Assembly (NCBI GenBank): GCA_022496205.1
Contig: WTXD01000010.1
Location: 62,001 to 126,000, forward strand
DNA from: Gloeopeniophorella convolvens
Taxonomy: Eukaryota; Basidiomycota; Agaricomycetes; Russulales
Direction: 5' to 3'
DNA: 64,000 bases
Shown here: positions 11,076 to 22,721 of the stretch, one piece after another
Layout: every line of letters begins with the position of its first letter
Position numbering within the stretch: the stretch's first letter is position 1
Translations under genes and position numbers: made by a program
Notes under the pieces: generated by a model
What the model saw: only the letters and a program-made list of their open reading frames with translations
Told to the model about the DNA's origin: nothing
Databases searched by the model: none

Positions 11076-12243
11076 TATCCATTCCCGCATTTCTTGTTCC
11101 ACATCTTACCTCTGCCCCTGCTCTTTGTTTTTACTCTCGGGATTCCTCTGGTCAATGTTACTTCATGCGCATCACGACATCTGCACCCTCTTCAGTATAT
11201 TATCTATCAGTCTGTTGTAGCTCATCCGCACTATGCAACGTGTAATAGAGAAGTTGTTTTTTCGCGCTCGTGAGCCGCGTTTTTCAATTATCTCGTCGCG
11301 ACCGTCCCTTCCCCACGTTGGAGGCAGCGTTGCCGCCGGGCGTAGTGTCAGAGGAGGAGGAGGTTCGGCGTTTCCCGGACTCTGACTACCAGTGATTGCT
11401 CTGGTACAATCTCGCATTCGTGATCTCGTCTTGCATTTCTTTCTCCCCCTACTGCGTCCCCCCCTATTCCAACATCGAAGCAAATTGGAAGCTACGGATT
11501 TATGAGCGTCCCAGGACAGGTGACTGTTCTATGGAGACGGTGTATGTGTGGCAGCGCTGCTATTCGAGACTACGCCACCGCGCCCCCACACTGCCCCGTG
11601 GCGACGCTCGGAGCGCTGAGGCCAGTGCTCGGATGACGATATCTCGCTTCTACGTGCGGGGTCGGAGAATTTCTTACGTTGTCGATGAGTGGTTAGTACC
11701 CCAGACGTCGTGCAACGCCGCAGAGCCTTGCAGTGTGCCTTGAGACCCACGGTAGCCCCGATAAGCCAGCATGAGGGCCCCGGGGCGTGGTAGGTCACCG
11801 AATCGTGTGTGCGTAGGCCACTGCAAGCGAGGGGAACACATCAAGGCTCAAAGGGTCACCGCTCGCGTTAGCGGCGCCAGCAGCAACGCCCTAACTCCAC
11901 CGCGGGTCACGCAAGTTGGGGACTGTAGCATGATGCCTGCCCCCTTCCCTTCTTGGGGCTCTCGGCGGCTCTGTGAAGATCGTTCCCGGGTGGTTCGAGG
12001 GCAGTTCGCCGAGTGCGTTATTGCTGGACTGTATAGGCCGTGGCCACAATACAATGCGCCACCAACATGATCCAAGATGCCGGGAAGCGGGTGCATTAAC
12101 GGAGGTGTTATCGCACCGTTGTAGGGACCCCTGCGCCGCAGCTGCATTGAACGCTGTCCGCACTGAGATGAATTCTCTAGTGATGAAGCGATGCTGTGAA
12201 CATCAGGCTCATTGTATGCAGCGTCGTTGAATATAAATACGAC

Positions 12244-12255
12244 GCACGTTCGTGC
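12244..12255. promoter_or_regulatory. Palindrome GCACGTTCGTGC, copy 2
   Basis: This is the exact reverse complement of the element at 8823-8834 and contains CACGTT. It lies 1.9 kb upstream of transporter 2 and 1.2 kb downstream of transporter 1, so a promoter role is less direct than for copy 1. Confidence 0.35.
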
Positions 12256-13245
12256 AATGGCGAAGGCAGTAGGTTTGATATGCGCGCCCGTAGCTTGCTC
12301 GAGCCCCGACGCGACCAAACACGTCTGTCCCGACCTCGCACACCGTGTGAAACACGACAGCGATTCATCCAGCCCTGGTGGCTGTTGATTATCGGCAATA
12401 CCTGTGTGCCGACATTCGCGAATGCGTCGTATCGGGGGGTTGCTGCGGGCGGAGCATCCCGGCGAATGCGCTTGACTTTAAATCCATGGCAACAAACCGC
12501 TGTGAGGTCAGCGCATGGCAGGTTACCAGAGGGGCCACAGGCACAGCGAGCTTCTTCCATAGCAGCGCGGAGAGCACATGCAGCGCGAGGGAACCATTAT
12601 TACGAGAAGCCGTAGCTGGGCGCGGTGCCGTGAGTTAGGCGCACCAACTTTGTCATTACGAACTACCAGTGGCTGCTTCAACTAGGAAAGATCCGCAGAC
12701 ATCCATGGAAGTCATAGCGGATATCAGGCGAGATGGGGTGCCTTCTAGTAGATGCTAGAGAGCTAGGTGGACTCGTTGTACTACACCTAGGTGATGTTCT
12801 CTGGTAGAACAAACTTTGTCCGAGTAACCCGAACAATCCATGAAGAACGCTACGCTGACATGCGCATTCAGCAGTGCTAAGGTTTGTTTGATGACTATGC
12901 TTCGAAAGCGCGGCAGAAACAAGGACCCCCAGGAGCCAGATCCTGGCAATTTTCGCCCACGCTAGAACCCCGAGCCCGGAGCTCGACGCAACTTGGAGCG
13001 ACCAAGATAAATACGTGTCACGCCTCCAGAAACGTGTATGTGTCGTGGTGGCTGAGCATGGCGCTGACAGCGCGAAAGGGCACTGGGGGCGGGGCCGGGA
13101 CGTCAACGTCATGAAGTTTTCGCGAGTGAATATTATGAGATCACCGCCACTCTGTTTGTGTTCGGGATGGAAGGCGTCGGCATCGTTGCGGCACGAGAAG
13201 ATGCGCACGAGTGCGTCAGCATCGCGGAGTCCAAATCTAGGCGTG

Positions 13246-13257
13246 GCACGAACGTGC
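13246..13257. promoter_or_regulatory. Palindrome GCACGAACGTGC, copy 3
   Basis: This exact copy of the 8823-8834 element extends to a shared 15-mer (TGGCACGAACGTGCG) on the left. It lies about 0.9 kb upstream of transporter 2. Confidence 0.35.
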
Positions 13258-14001
13258 GTCCGATCGGCGACTTCCGAGTCCCAACGGCGCGACGAGGCCC
13301 TCTCCGATACCACATCGTCTCAGACTCTCACACGACCGACGACACGATTGCGATCTTGCCCCCATAGGCATGCGTTCCTGGCTCGACCGTGGCGACGGCA
13401 CTCACGCCGGCGCGGGCATCTGGGTGCTTCCTGCTGGGCACCATGTGCGAACGGTGCTCGACAGAGGCACAGGTTTCCAATTGCGGAAGGTCCTCGCGCC
13501 CACAGGGCCCGCAAGGTTGCGCACAGTATCACCGCCCCTCCTCCCCCGGCCCCCCCCTTCAACAGGGTATCCTGCACGGATATCGAGGAATATAGTACTA
13601 TTTCTGCACGACTACAGCTCGTGAAGTCTCGGCTCGCCCCCTTATGCGCGCGAGTTCCGCAGTCCGAAACGTGTTGGAGTCATTGAACCCTCGTCTCAAC
13701 TCCAGTAGCCCAGGCTATGTCCTAGTCCTCTTGACTTATCTGGTTTCTATTTGGAACTCTACGGTTGTCTAGGGCAAGCTCATTTCTCTCAATGGCCTCT
13801 GCACCCGGGTGGGCTATGATCTCGCTCGCCTTCACAAGCCGTCTGTTTGGCACCATCTCAGCGGGGGAATGATGATGGTGACTGCGCACCAACTCGCTAC
13901 CGCTGCGCCCTCTCGGGCACGCCGACTATACGTTTTGCCGTTGAATCGGACTGGGACGCCCTAAATTTGACCACTCGTGCCAGAGCGCTTGTCGAAGACG
14001 C

Positions 14002-14085
14002 CACGTTCGTTGCATCCTCACAGTCCAAAAGCATGCAGTCCGCAAGTAACGGCATATTGATCGGAAGCATGAGACATATTATAAG
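14002..14085 (+). promoter_or_regulatory. Core promoter of transporter 2: CACGTT site and TATA box
   Basis: CACGTT at 14002-14007 lies within CCACGTTCGTTGC, a near-match to the palindrome seen ahead of transporter 1. It is followed by TATTATAAG at 14077-14085, 60 bp before the start codon. The arrangement, CACGTT then TATA 50-70 bp later, matches that of transporter 1. Pho4-type control is inferred from the gene's function and the hexamer. Confidence 0.45.
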
Positions 14086-14143
14086 AGAATCCTCGCGTCA
14101 CCTCTTGCTTCTCCGTCTCCTGGCTATCGGCTCATGACCCACT

Positions 14144-16285
14144 ATGAGCTTTAACGAGCTCCAAAGCATCGACGAAGTGTCTGACCACCATGTGGTTGAG
14201 CTCAATACGCGCCGCACGCCGCGCTCGCCAGCGTGGACAAAGCTCCTTTCTCGTATGTTCCAGTCGTGTGCGTCGCCGCCGTGTCTCACGACCAGCGCTG
14301 CAGTCTTTTTCATGTCAAAGTATGGCTGGTGGCAGGGGCAGGTTTCTTCACCGACGCGTCAGTCCTTGCGCTGTCGAACACGACACGGAACATAACCCGA
14401 CTTCTCTAGATATGACATATTCACCATCAGCATTGCCGCTATGATGCTTGGCTATGTCTACGGAAAGGGTAAGCCCAGATTCGTGAATTACGGCATATCG
14501 TACTTACGTACTGTCACTCGGCACCGTAGATAATCGTCTACAACCAAGCGCCGACTTTGGTCTCAAGGTTGCCTCTCCTGTGGGTAACCTAGTCGGCCAG
14601 ATTTTCTTCGGATGGTTAGCAGACCTTATAGGTCGCAAGCGGATGTGTGAGTATCAACGATCTACCCTTCCTTGTCTGTCAACAGCCTGCTGAAGGCTTT
14701 TCCCAGATGGATTTGAGCTGATTATCATCGTCATTGCTACCTTCGCTCAGGCCATTGCTGGAAGCGGTCCCGCTATCCACATCATTGGTGTCCTCACTGT
14801 ATGGCGCTTCATAATGGGGGTGGGGATCGGAGGCGACTATCCCCTCAGCGCAGTCATCGCATCCGAGTTTGCCTCGACAAGGTCCCGCGGTCGCCTCATG
14901 ACGGCCGTTTTTGCATCGCAAGGCTGGGGTTACCTCGGTGAGTGGATCAAACCAGCTTCAACTCACACTGCTGACGACTCTCAAGCATCCACCATCGTCG
15001 CACTCATTGCAGTCTCGGTCTTCAGAAATGGCATTCTTCACGACCCGCCATCGAATCTCGCCCATGTTGACTACTGCTGGCGGATACTCATAGGCACCGG
15101 ATGTATTCCAGGCGTCCTCGCGCTTTACTTCCGCCTCACTATCCCAGAGACACCGCGCTTCACTATGGACATCGAGCGTAACGTCAAGCAGGCGTGTCGA
15201 AATATTGAAGCCGTACTATCTGCGAATGGCGTAGAACCCGGCGTCTGGCGGGCTGATCCAGAAGCATCCACAGAACGTACAGATGCACCGAAGGCAAGTG
15301 TGCGGGACTTCATCCGCTACTTCAGTCAGTGGAAGAACGGCCGCGTACTCTTCGGTACTGCTTACTCGTGGTTTGTGCTAGACGTAGGCGCGACATTTCG
15401 GAACATCCCGGTGTTGATTATCTAACACTGTCTCGTGCAGATAGCATTCTATGGGCTCGGCCTGAACTCATCGAAGATCTTTACCTCAAATCTCCTCAGT
15501 GCGCTGGGCTTGGGTTCGACAATCGTCGACAACAGCGCTCAAGGGGTGTTCGACAACCTGCACAACATAACAATCTATACTATCATCGTGGTGTCCGCTG
15601 GCCTCATTCCCGGCTACTGGGTCGCATTCTTTTTCATTGACCGCTGGGGTCGCAAGCCCATTCAGTTGATGGGCTTTTCTATTCTCTCTGTTCTATTCCT
15701 TATCATGGGTATGTGGCGAGCATGCTGTGCATCGCGTCATGACTGACTGGCCTTATAGGGTTCGGCTTTGATAAGCTCACAGAATCTACGGGGACGATCA
15801 AACTTTTGATGTTCTTCTATTGCCTTGCGAATTTCTTCCAGAACTTTGGTCCAAACGTCACCACGTTTGTTATACCAGGAGAAGTTTTCCCAACACGCTA
15901 TCGTTCCACCGCCCACGGCTTCTCGGCAGCATGTGGCAAGTTGGGCGCCATCGTTGCCCAGGTCATCTTCTTCAAGAAAGGCGATTCAGTGGGGACGATG
16001 TACGTTTCATCTCCGGATCGGTTGCAACTGTCAGCGTTGACGTTACATTTTCCAGCCTGGAAATCTTCGGCTTCGTGATGATGACGGGAATTGTATCAAC
16101 GTTGCTACTCCCTGAGACGCGCGGCCGGTCGCTCGAGGAGCTTTCCAACGAAAACCAGAAGGGCTTCCTTCGAGGTAACTCTCGTACTAATCGGTAAATA
16201 TATTGTCACTGACACTCTTGTGCGGGATCCAGCTCCCAATCAAATAGAGCTCCGCAACGGGATTGTCCTCCGGAGGTTCACGTAG
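14144..16285 (+). CDS. PHO84-type phosphate:H+ symporter, copy 2
   Basis: This is the same family as copy 1, a predicted 12-helix plasma-membrane phosphate importer of about 549 residues. Ten exons with introns at 14253-14303, 14358-14409, 14469-14529, 14647-14706, 14938-14985, 15384-15440, 15709-15758, 16000-16055 and 16175-16232. Motifs present include [59 protein letters not shown] joined to [11 protein letters not shown], and [20 protein letters not shown]. It has an extra intron after YGK, shared with copy 3. The total exon length is one base short of a multiple of three. The slip maps to 14206-14220 in exon 1, between frame VVELNTRR and frame AALASVDKAPFS. The slip lies before the first membrane helix, so the transporter core is intact. 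Confidence 0.92.
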
Positions 16286-17566
16286 AGCCTTTTTTTACAG
16301 GAGAAAGCTCTGTATTCAGTGTTTCCAGTGTTCCCCACTTCTCGTTCAACATTCATTCGTTCAACCGTCGTTGGCCAGATTCTGCATACCTCTACATTCC
16401 ATACTATGCTCTCACCCTCTCTCCCTAGCTAGTCGTCAGCTGCAAAGCCCTCATTATACGGTAAATTATCTAGAAGCTACCAACGTTGTATTCTGTCAGT
16501 CTTTGATTCTATTGTATTGGGAACCCATGTAGGTACATAGCGTATGGAACTTGTATGGAACCATATCCGCTGTTAACTTGTTGTTTACTATCGAACAACC
16601 GACTACTCCGACCCCTCTCTTTGTGCCGCGCAGCAAGTACTGCCAGCGTGTGCCGTAGGAAGAAGTAAGGTGACGTGGTCCTTTGCAGCTGCGCACAGCG
16701 TACTGCATGCTAGCGGCATGGTGCAGGCACGTCCGACAAGGTGCGATGGCATGGGGGCGGTCCGGCTGAGTCCGGCTGTCCGAGCTGTCCAGGACAATTG
16801 ACGGCCCGTGACGGCCCGGTGCTCATTTTACCTCCACTGGGCGGGACAGGGCGGGACGCGCGCCGCGGGGACCTCAATATTGCTATTGGTTCTCACCTCA
16901 AAAGACGCCGCAGCCCCAGATTTCTAATAGGCTGTGTCTTTGGCTCGTAACCTCATAATCTTGTCAGGCTGTGTCGGTATTTGTGACAAAAGCCCATTGG
17001 ATACACAGGCCAGCCCAAGTTGCTACCACCAACTCGCAGGCGTGCCCGGCTCGTTTCTACTGTTCTCGGTGGTCCGCGGGAACTTACTGAGAACCGTGAA
17101 GAACTGTCCTCCCGGAAGACAACTGGGACAGTAGTCACACGCGAACTCCCACATATGTCAAGATATGGTTTGAAGCATTGATGTATTGGCCATTCCGTGC
17201 ATCCGAACGTGGGGCTTGGGCGGAACTAGTTCGGTGACTACCATCGGCGCCTCGCGGAGGTGGCCAGCATCCCGTCGCTCATTGATCAAAAGTACGAAAG
17301 GGGCAGGCACAATCCTTCCGTTTATTGCTGTTTACTGTCATACAGCGGGCAATGCTCACCATCAATCCAGAACGGTCTACCCGCGCGACAGCTCGCCCTC
17401 TTTCTGCTCCTTGGCTGGCACAGGTTGAGGCTGGGCACTGGCCCAACGGGCGCGGCAAGCGGAGGCACCCTTTGTCACACGCAGCAGTCACTCAGCTATA
17501 TGTGGCACACCCTTGAACGCTGAACCCACGGAACGGCCAGGGCCACTGTCAAGCCATATATAAGAG
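16286..17566. other. Intergenic spacer between transporters 2 and 3
   Basis: No gene is supported. The first 250 bases should be the 3' untranslated region of transporter 2. An AACGTG (reverse CACGTT) lies at 17206-17211, some 356 bp before the TATA box of transporter 3, the only hexamer of that type I found near this promoter. Confidence 0.5.
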
Positions 17567-17574
17567 ACCTCGTG
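17567..17574 (+). promoter_or_regulatory. TATA box of transporter 3
   Basis: TATATAAG lies about 100 bp upstream of the start codon at 17669, followed by a pyrimidine-rich leader typical of fungal promoters. Confidence 0.6.
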
Positions 17575-17668
17575 GCTCGAGAGCGCCCCAAGTGTGTTCC
17601 CTCTACTATCCTCTACCATACTCTGTTCACAATCGAAGTGAAGTTCAGCTTCGCACCAAATACTCCCC

Positions 17669-19942
17669 ATGCAACACAATCGCGACAGCGATTCGGACTA
17701 CTCCCTGGAGCCGAATATCGCGGCAATCGAGTTGGACAAGCGCAGAGCGGATGCCTTGGACCAAATCGACAAGGCGCCGTTCTCGTACGCACTCTGCCAA
17801 CCCTGCCTCTTGCCTATTGACCAGCATACAGACGGTTCCATGTGAAGGTCTTGTTGGTCGCAGGCACTGGATTCTTCACGGACGCGTAAGTTGGAATGTC
17901 AGCCAGCCGGCGCCACTACGCCTAAGGCGGCCTCTTTGCACCCTCAGCTATGATGTGTTCGCTATCAACATTGCCTCCATCATGCTAGGAAATGTATATG
18001 GAAACACGGCGGGGGGTAGCTTTGGTAGGGCATCATCGATGTGACCAAGAATGTTGCTCTGACACAGTGCCTCAGGCCGGATCAACGGCCCGACGACGTT
18101 GTCGAGTAATCAGGAGTTCGGGATCAAGGTGGCCGCGCCCATCGGAAACCTTTTCGGCCAGCTGGTCTTCGGGTGGCTTGCAGACGTTTACGGGCGTAAG
18201 CGGATGTGTAGGTTCCAAACAGCCTTTGTACCCGTTTGCGTTTTGACAAGACTACTGGGCCAGATGGATTGGAGCTGATGATCATTATTACTGCTACATT
18301 CGTCCAGGCTCTGGCAGGCTCAGGCCCGGCTCTTAACATCATCGCTACCCTCATCATATGGCGCTACATAATGGGGGTGGGGGTCGGAGGGGACTATCCT
18401 TTGAGCGCTGTGATCACCTCTGAGTTCGCCTCGACCCGCATACGCGGCCGTCTTATGACGGGAGTATTTGCCTCTCAAGGCTGGGGCAATTTTGGTACAG
18501 TTCCATCGTGTCCAGAGTGGAAGCAGGGCTCACAGTTTGCTTACAGTGGCCTCGCTAGTCGCGATGATTGTTATTCCTGCCTTCAAGGACTCCATTTTAT
18601 CGACCACCTCTGATAAGCATGCACTGGACCAGTGTTGGCGGATCCTCATAGGCTGTGGCTGTATCCCTGGCGTCATCGCTCTCTATTTCCGACTCACCAT
18701 CCCGGAGACCCCTCGTTTCACAATGGATATCGACCGCGACGTCCGCAAAGCTGACCACGACATCCGTCATGCGCTCGGTGCAGGGGGCGCCTCCATGGCG
18801 CCAACAGTCTGGATTGACCCGGAGGCAGTCGTTCAGCGCGCGCACGCACCTCGTCGAAGCCGCAGCGACTTCGTCGCATACTTTGGTGATTGGCGCAAGC
18901 TTAAGTTGCTCATCGGGGCGGCCTATTCCTGGTTCGCCGTCGATGTAAGTCTGACATATTGCACACGGTCACTATAAAGCTTACCGGCTTCGCAGGTCGC
19001 CTTCTATGGAATCGGGCTCAATTCATCGAAGATTCTAACCCCGGACCTCCTGGTGCAGGCTGGGATCGGTGAGCCGCAGAAACGTTGAGCCGAGCGGCGT
19101 ATCTGATGTAATTATCACTCACCCTAGGAACGAACGTTACTTCGCCCATCGGCGCTGCGGGAACCACCACGACAGCCTCCATCACATACCTCTCTCTGCG
19201 TAACGCCGCGGAGGGAAGCCTGGTGGTCTCTGTTGCAGGGTTGCTGACAGGCTACTACGCGTCTATGCTGTTCATCGACCGCTGGGGTCGCAAGCCAATA
19301 CAGTTCATGGGCTTTTGCGCGCTGACAGTGCTTCTCGCCGTGCTTGGTGAGTTTCACTGCGCCTTTTGGGCCGACATGGATTACTCACATGTTATCGGGT
19401 TCAGCTGGCATCTATCCTGGACAGTCCCCAGACTCGACCCAGCAGTCGAAGGCCAAGGCGTTCGTCGCGCTCTATTGCCTGGCGAACTTTTTTGTCAACT
19501 TTGGCCCAAACGTAACATCGTTCATCATCCCGGGCGAAATTTTCCCAACGCGCTATCGCTCGACTGCCCATGGTATATGTGCGGCGAGCGGGAAGCTCGG
19601 CGCCATCGTCTCGCAGGTCATTTTCTTCAAAGTGTCGGACTCGGGCTCGACGCTGAAGGTCATGTGAGGATGCGCCCGTTCCCTCTGTCGGAGGTCACTC
19701 TGATAGCTCTGCATCAGTCTTGGAATTTTTGCTGCTATCAGCGCTACTGGGATCTTGTCCACCCTCCTGATCGACGAGACCAAGGACAAGTCGCTAGAGG
19801 AACTGTCTCGCGAGAAACAGCAAGGTTTCATACACGGTGCGTCGGCTGTAAGACCACATATGGAACTTTGTCTGATCACATCGCAGGTGTAACATTGGTT
19901 GAAATGAGGCATGGCCTTGTTCACCGCCAAGGCTCGCTCTAG
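17669..19942 (+). CDS. PHO84-type phosphate:H+ symporter, copy 3
   Basis: This is the third tandem phosphate transporter. Eleven exons (introns at 17785-17831, 17886-17947, 18016-18075, 18208-18263, 18495-18546, 18945-18995, 19069-19127, 19347-19404, 19664-19717, 19837-19886) give exactly 574 residues. Conserved parts: [95 protein letters not shown]. It is the most divergent copy: a glycine-rich loop after YGN, a Thr-rich external loop (GAAGTTTTASITYL) and DETKDKS in place of PETKGKS near the end. It has one intron of its own (at 19069) besides those shared with copy 2. Substrate-binding residues are kept, so it should still carry phosphate, though with possibly different affinity. Confidence 0.94.
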
Positions 19943-20292
19943 CCGCGCCCATTCGTTGACGCATATATCTTTTTCGGGCTTGGGTGTGTGCGATTAGGCT
20001 CTGACTACAGTAGAAGTTTGTATAGTCTTCATTTTTATAATCCCGCGACATGCGAATCTAGTTCATTCCCATCGGAAAGGCGAGAAGGCGAAGGCGGAAT
20101 GTCGCCAGTTCCCAGCGGATGGACTCGAAGGCCGTTCACATACTAGGGTTGTACAATTATAGAGCGACCAGGAGAGGTCGGGCATCACGGTGCGCCACAC
20201 AAGTGGTGCGCCCCGCGGTAATGTCCGGATGTGTGCACTAGGTGGTGGACCCGCAGGCCCAGGCACCTGAGATGCGCCATATATGCCGACCG
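19943..20292. other. Convergent 3' spacer, transporter 3 and NOP15
   Basis: This 350-bp stretch separates two converging genes and should hold both 3' untranslated regions. No further feature was seen. Confidence 0.6.
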
Positions 20293-21570
20293 TTATGACA
20301 CGCTTTTTGGCTTTTTCTGTGGTTGGCAACGGCAAATCAGCCCAACGCACGTGGAGAATCGAGGGTGGCTGCACTCACGTATGCAACCTCGTCAAAGTCA
20401 TATTTGATGCCCGCCGCTGCAAGCTTCCGCTTCCGCGCTGTCTGCCTACTGATCAGCCGCCTCTCGGCCGCTTGCTGCTGCTTCTCGTCACGGGGCTACG
20501 AGAACACGAATCAGAAGGCGCGTATACCACCAGGGAAGTAAGGGTGCCAACCTTATTCTGCTGCGCCTGTGCCAGGCGATATGTTGGTACCGCACGCCAT
20601 TTGCGGTTCGCACCAACCCATAGCTCGGGGTGCACCTCGTCCTTGGGGATGAGCTTGCATGTCAGGATGTGGCCCATGAGCAAGTAGTTGTCCATGGTCT
20701 CGGCAACGATCTGTGCAACAGGCGCCGACTCGAACTCGACGAAGCCGTAGTGTTTCGAGCGGCCCGTCTGTCATGCCCCGTCAGACTTCGCATTGAACGG
20801 CTTCAGGGAGAAGACGCACCCTTTTGTTGCGCGAGAGGCGCAGACGCGTCACCACTCCAAACTGCGAGAAGTATGCGCGCATCTCGTCCTCGAAGAAGCC
20901 GTGAGGAATGCGGCCGAGGAAAATTACACCGGGCTCTGCAGCCTGTGGAAGGTTGAGAAGCGTCACAGGGAGCGATGGGGAGGGCACGTACTGGTTTCCG
21001 CGTCGCCTTCTCCAGCTTCCTCTTCACCGTCGCATCATCGCGGGCGACAGTGGGAAGAGAGCCCACATCGAACGCACTGTCCTTCCCCACGTCCATATCG
21101 TCGTCTGAAGAGTCCTCCTCATCGGTGGAGAAGCCGTATAGGTGGACATTCTCTTCGTCCGAGCCATCCTCCTGCGATGCCTCTGCCTCGTCTTCAGAGT
21201 GTGAGGGCTCCGGTTCGGGTTCGGGCGATGGTGAAGGTAAAGGTGCCTTCGCGGGACTCTTCTTCCGCACAGGACGTGCAGGTTTTTTGGAAGACTTTGA
21301 CGCAACAGCTGGTTCCTCCTCTTGTGTCTCCTTCGCAGAGATAGATGCACCCTGCTTTCTTCGTTTGGCCTTGACCTCCCCGACGGACCCGCTTGCTTCC
21401 TCAGTAGGCTCAACTACCTTGACTGATTTGCGCTTCCGCTCGGCCGGCGCAGGTGTAGTCGTCGGCGCGGCGGTGGGTGCGACATCATCTTTGGCGGAAG
21501 CGTGCTTGGATATACCAGCTTTTGAGGCCTTCTTGGCCTTTTTTGAGGGTGCAGCAGCAGTAGGGGCCAT
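20293..21570 (-). CDS. NOP15: Ribosome-biogenesis RNA-binding protein NOP15/NIFK
   Basis: This nucleolar RRM protein is needed for 60S pre-ribosome assembly (yeast Nop15, human NIFK). The first exon encodes a long low-complexity tail: Ala/Pro/Lys-rich, then a [20 protein letters not shown] acidic segment and [12 protein letters not shown]. Next come [11 protein letters not shown] and the [23 protein letters not shown] (RNP2 region), [36 protein letters not shown] (RNP1 KHYGFVEF) and [20 protein letters not shown], then [17 protein letters not shown] basic tail follows ([20 protein letters not shown]) and the protein ends VAYKKPKSVS. Five exons join in phase. RRM and tail match the family throughout. 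The acidic N-terminal extension is longer than in yeast. It is divergent from the gene starting at 21714, with only 143 bp between starts, so a shared promoter is likely. Confidence 0.93.
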
Positions 21571-21713
21571 TGTGTAAGTTAATAGTGAATTATCTTGAGG
21601 CGTTCAGAAAACGGGCTATTTGCCAAACAAGCGCCAACAAAACCGCGGTCCGGGACTTCCGGATCTCGCGTGCGGGCGTCTCACTTCGCTGCCTCAATCA
21701 GTGCACTTCGTCA
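21571..21713. promoter_or_regulatory. Short divergent promoter, NOP15 and unknown gene
   Basis: Only 143 bp separate the two divergent start codons. The stretch must contain the core promoters and 5' leaders of both genes. No TATA box is evident, which is usual for housekeeping genes. Confidence 0.5.
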
Positions 21714-22721
21714 ATGAACATCCCTCGATTTGCAAACCCTCACTTACGCGAACGAGACATCGAAACGGTATCTCGCTCTGACCTCTTTTCAAGAGGCGCA
21801 AGCTTTGCTGCAGATAATGACGCTGTTGTTGAGCTCAACGAACTGCTCAAATCGCACCTTGGAGACATCGATTCGCCGCGACCGCGGAAGCGAAGAAAAC
21901 ACGCCCACTCGGTTCAGGAGCAACCCACAACGTCTGTCAATACGGAAGTAACTCGTATGTCAATGATATCTTGTCCGACCCGGAGAAGGTCAACAGCTCG
22001 CCGAAGCCTTCAGACTTGTCTCCGCAACGCTACCTCCATATTTAATATCCCTGGAAGAGAAACCTCTATCTGAGACAATGTGAGTCCTTGCAGGGGTTGT
22101 CTAGCGCAGCTACTAGATCCACGCAGTGCTTGGGAGCCTCCTTGTGAAGACACCTATGGTGAGGCAGATGCTCGAAGGCAACAGGCCCATGCGGCTGCCG
22201 TCGATCTGTCGGCGTTATTTGAGTCTGCGCGAGCATATACGGTTGAGTATTATTCAAAGATCACTTCGCAGTGTCTGACTAAATGACTGTAGAGTCGACC
22301 CCACGAGATAGGGAAGGTCATTCGCGCTAGCGCCGATACAATGCCCCCGTCACCTCCCGCATTCTTCCTAGCAGAAGCGCCTCGGAAGCCCGACCCACAA
22401 TTTCAAGCGCTACGAGCGCCCGAGAAAAGCCGTCCCTCGCCCCATGAGGTCGTGCAGAAAATTGATTCTCTGCATACGATACACATAGAAGTGCGAGACG
22501 AGCATCCAGCAAGTGCGCGCTCCAAGAGGAGGAAGCGAAAGCGCAGGGTAATCGAGAGGTCCCATGCGACATTCTGGAGACCTCTCTCGCAGTGGGGCGG
22601 CAAGAGTTCTGGGTACGCGATGGGCTATGAAGGTAGCTGGCCGGTCGAGCATGAAGATGAGTTGCGGCAGAAACGATATGTACGAGACAATATGAAGAAG
22701 GCAATCCATGCAATTCCATGA
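21714..22721 (+). CDS. Unknown basic protein, conserved-looking C-terminus
   Basis: I do not recognise this family. Five exons join in phase, from MNIPRFANPHLRERDIETVS to KKAIHAIP. The first part has a KRRKHAH basic patch and a short helical stretch (AVVELNELLKSHLGD). The middle reads GQQLAEAFRLVSATLPPYLI and ADARRQQAHAAAVDLSALF. A Pro-rich linker with KRRKRKRRVIERS, a likely nuclear localisation signal, comes next. The end, ATFWRPLSQWGGKSSGYAMG then YEGSWPVEHEDE and QKRYVRDNMKKA, is rich in Trp, Gly and Tyr and looks like the conserved core. An intron of 51 nt (GTTGAG...TGTAG) before SRPHEIGKVIR was chosen over a 22-nt alternative that would be too short to splice. A nuclear role is inferred only from the basic patches. 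Confidence 0.65.

Larger units (their letters stand above)
11076..14001. other. 3.0-kb gene-free spacer between transporters 1 and 2
   Basis: The spacer is long for this gene-dense window. I searched it for transporter relics such as the GGDYPLSA or ETPRFTMD motifs and found none. The open frames are short and mutually contradictory. It contains two exact copies of the GCACGAACGTGC palindrome. It may hold a long 5' regulatory region for transporter 2 or a decayed gene no longer recognisable by eye. Confidence 0.5.

Noticed and set aside
12678..13313. Minus-strand 211-codon frame in the transporter spacer
   Set aside because: Its composition looks random, with many Cys, Ser and Arg, and no similarity to transporters or other families.
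16286..17668. Search for a fourth phosphate-transporter remnant
   Set aside because: None of the conserved blocks ([25 protein letters not shown]) occurs in any frame of this spacer.
22240..22295. A 22-nt intron in the unknown gene at 21.7 kb
   Set aside because: It is shorter than any spliceable fungal intron; a 51-nt intron with a better branch site gives the same frame.
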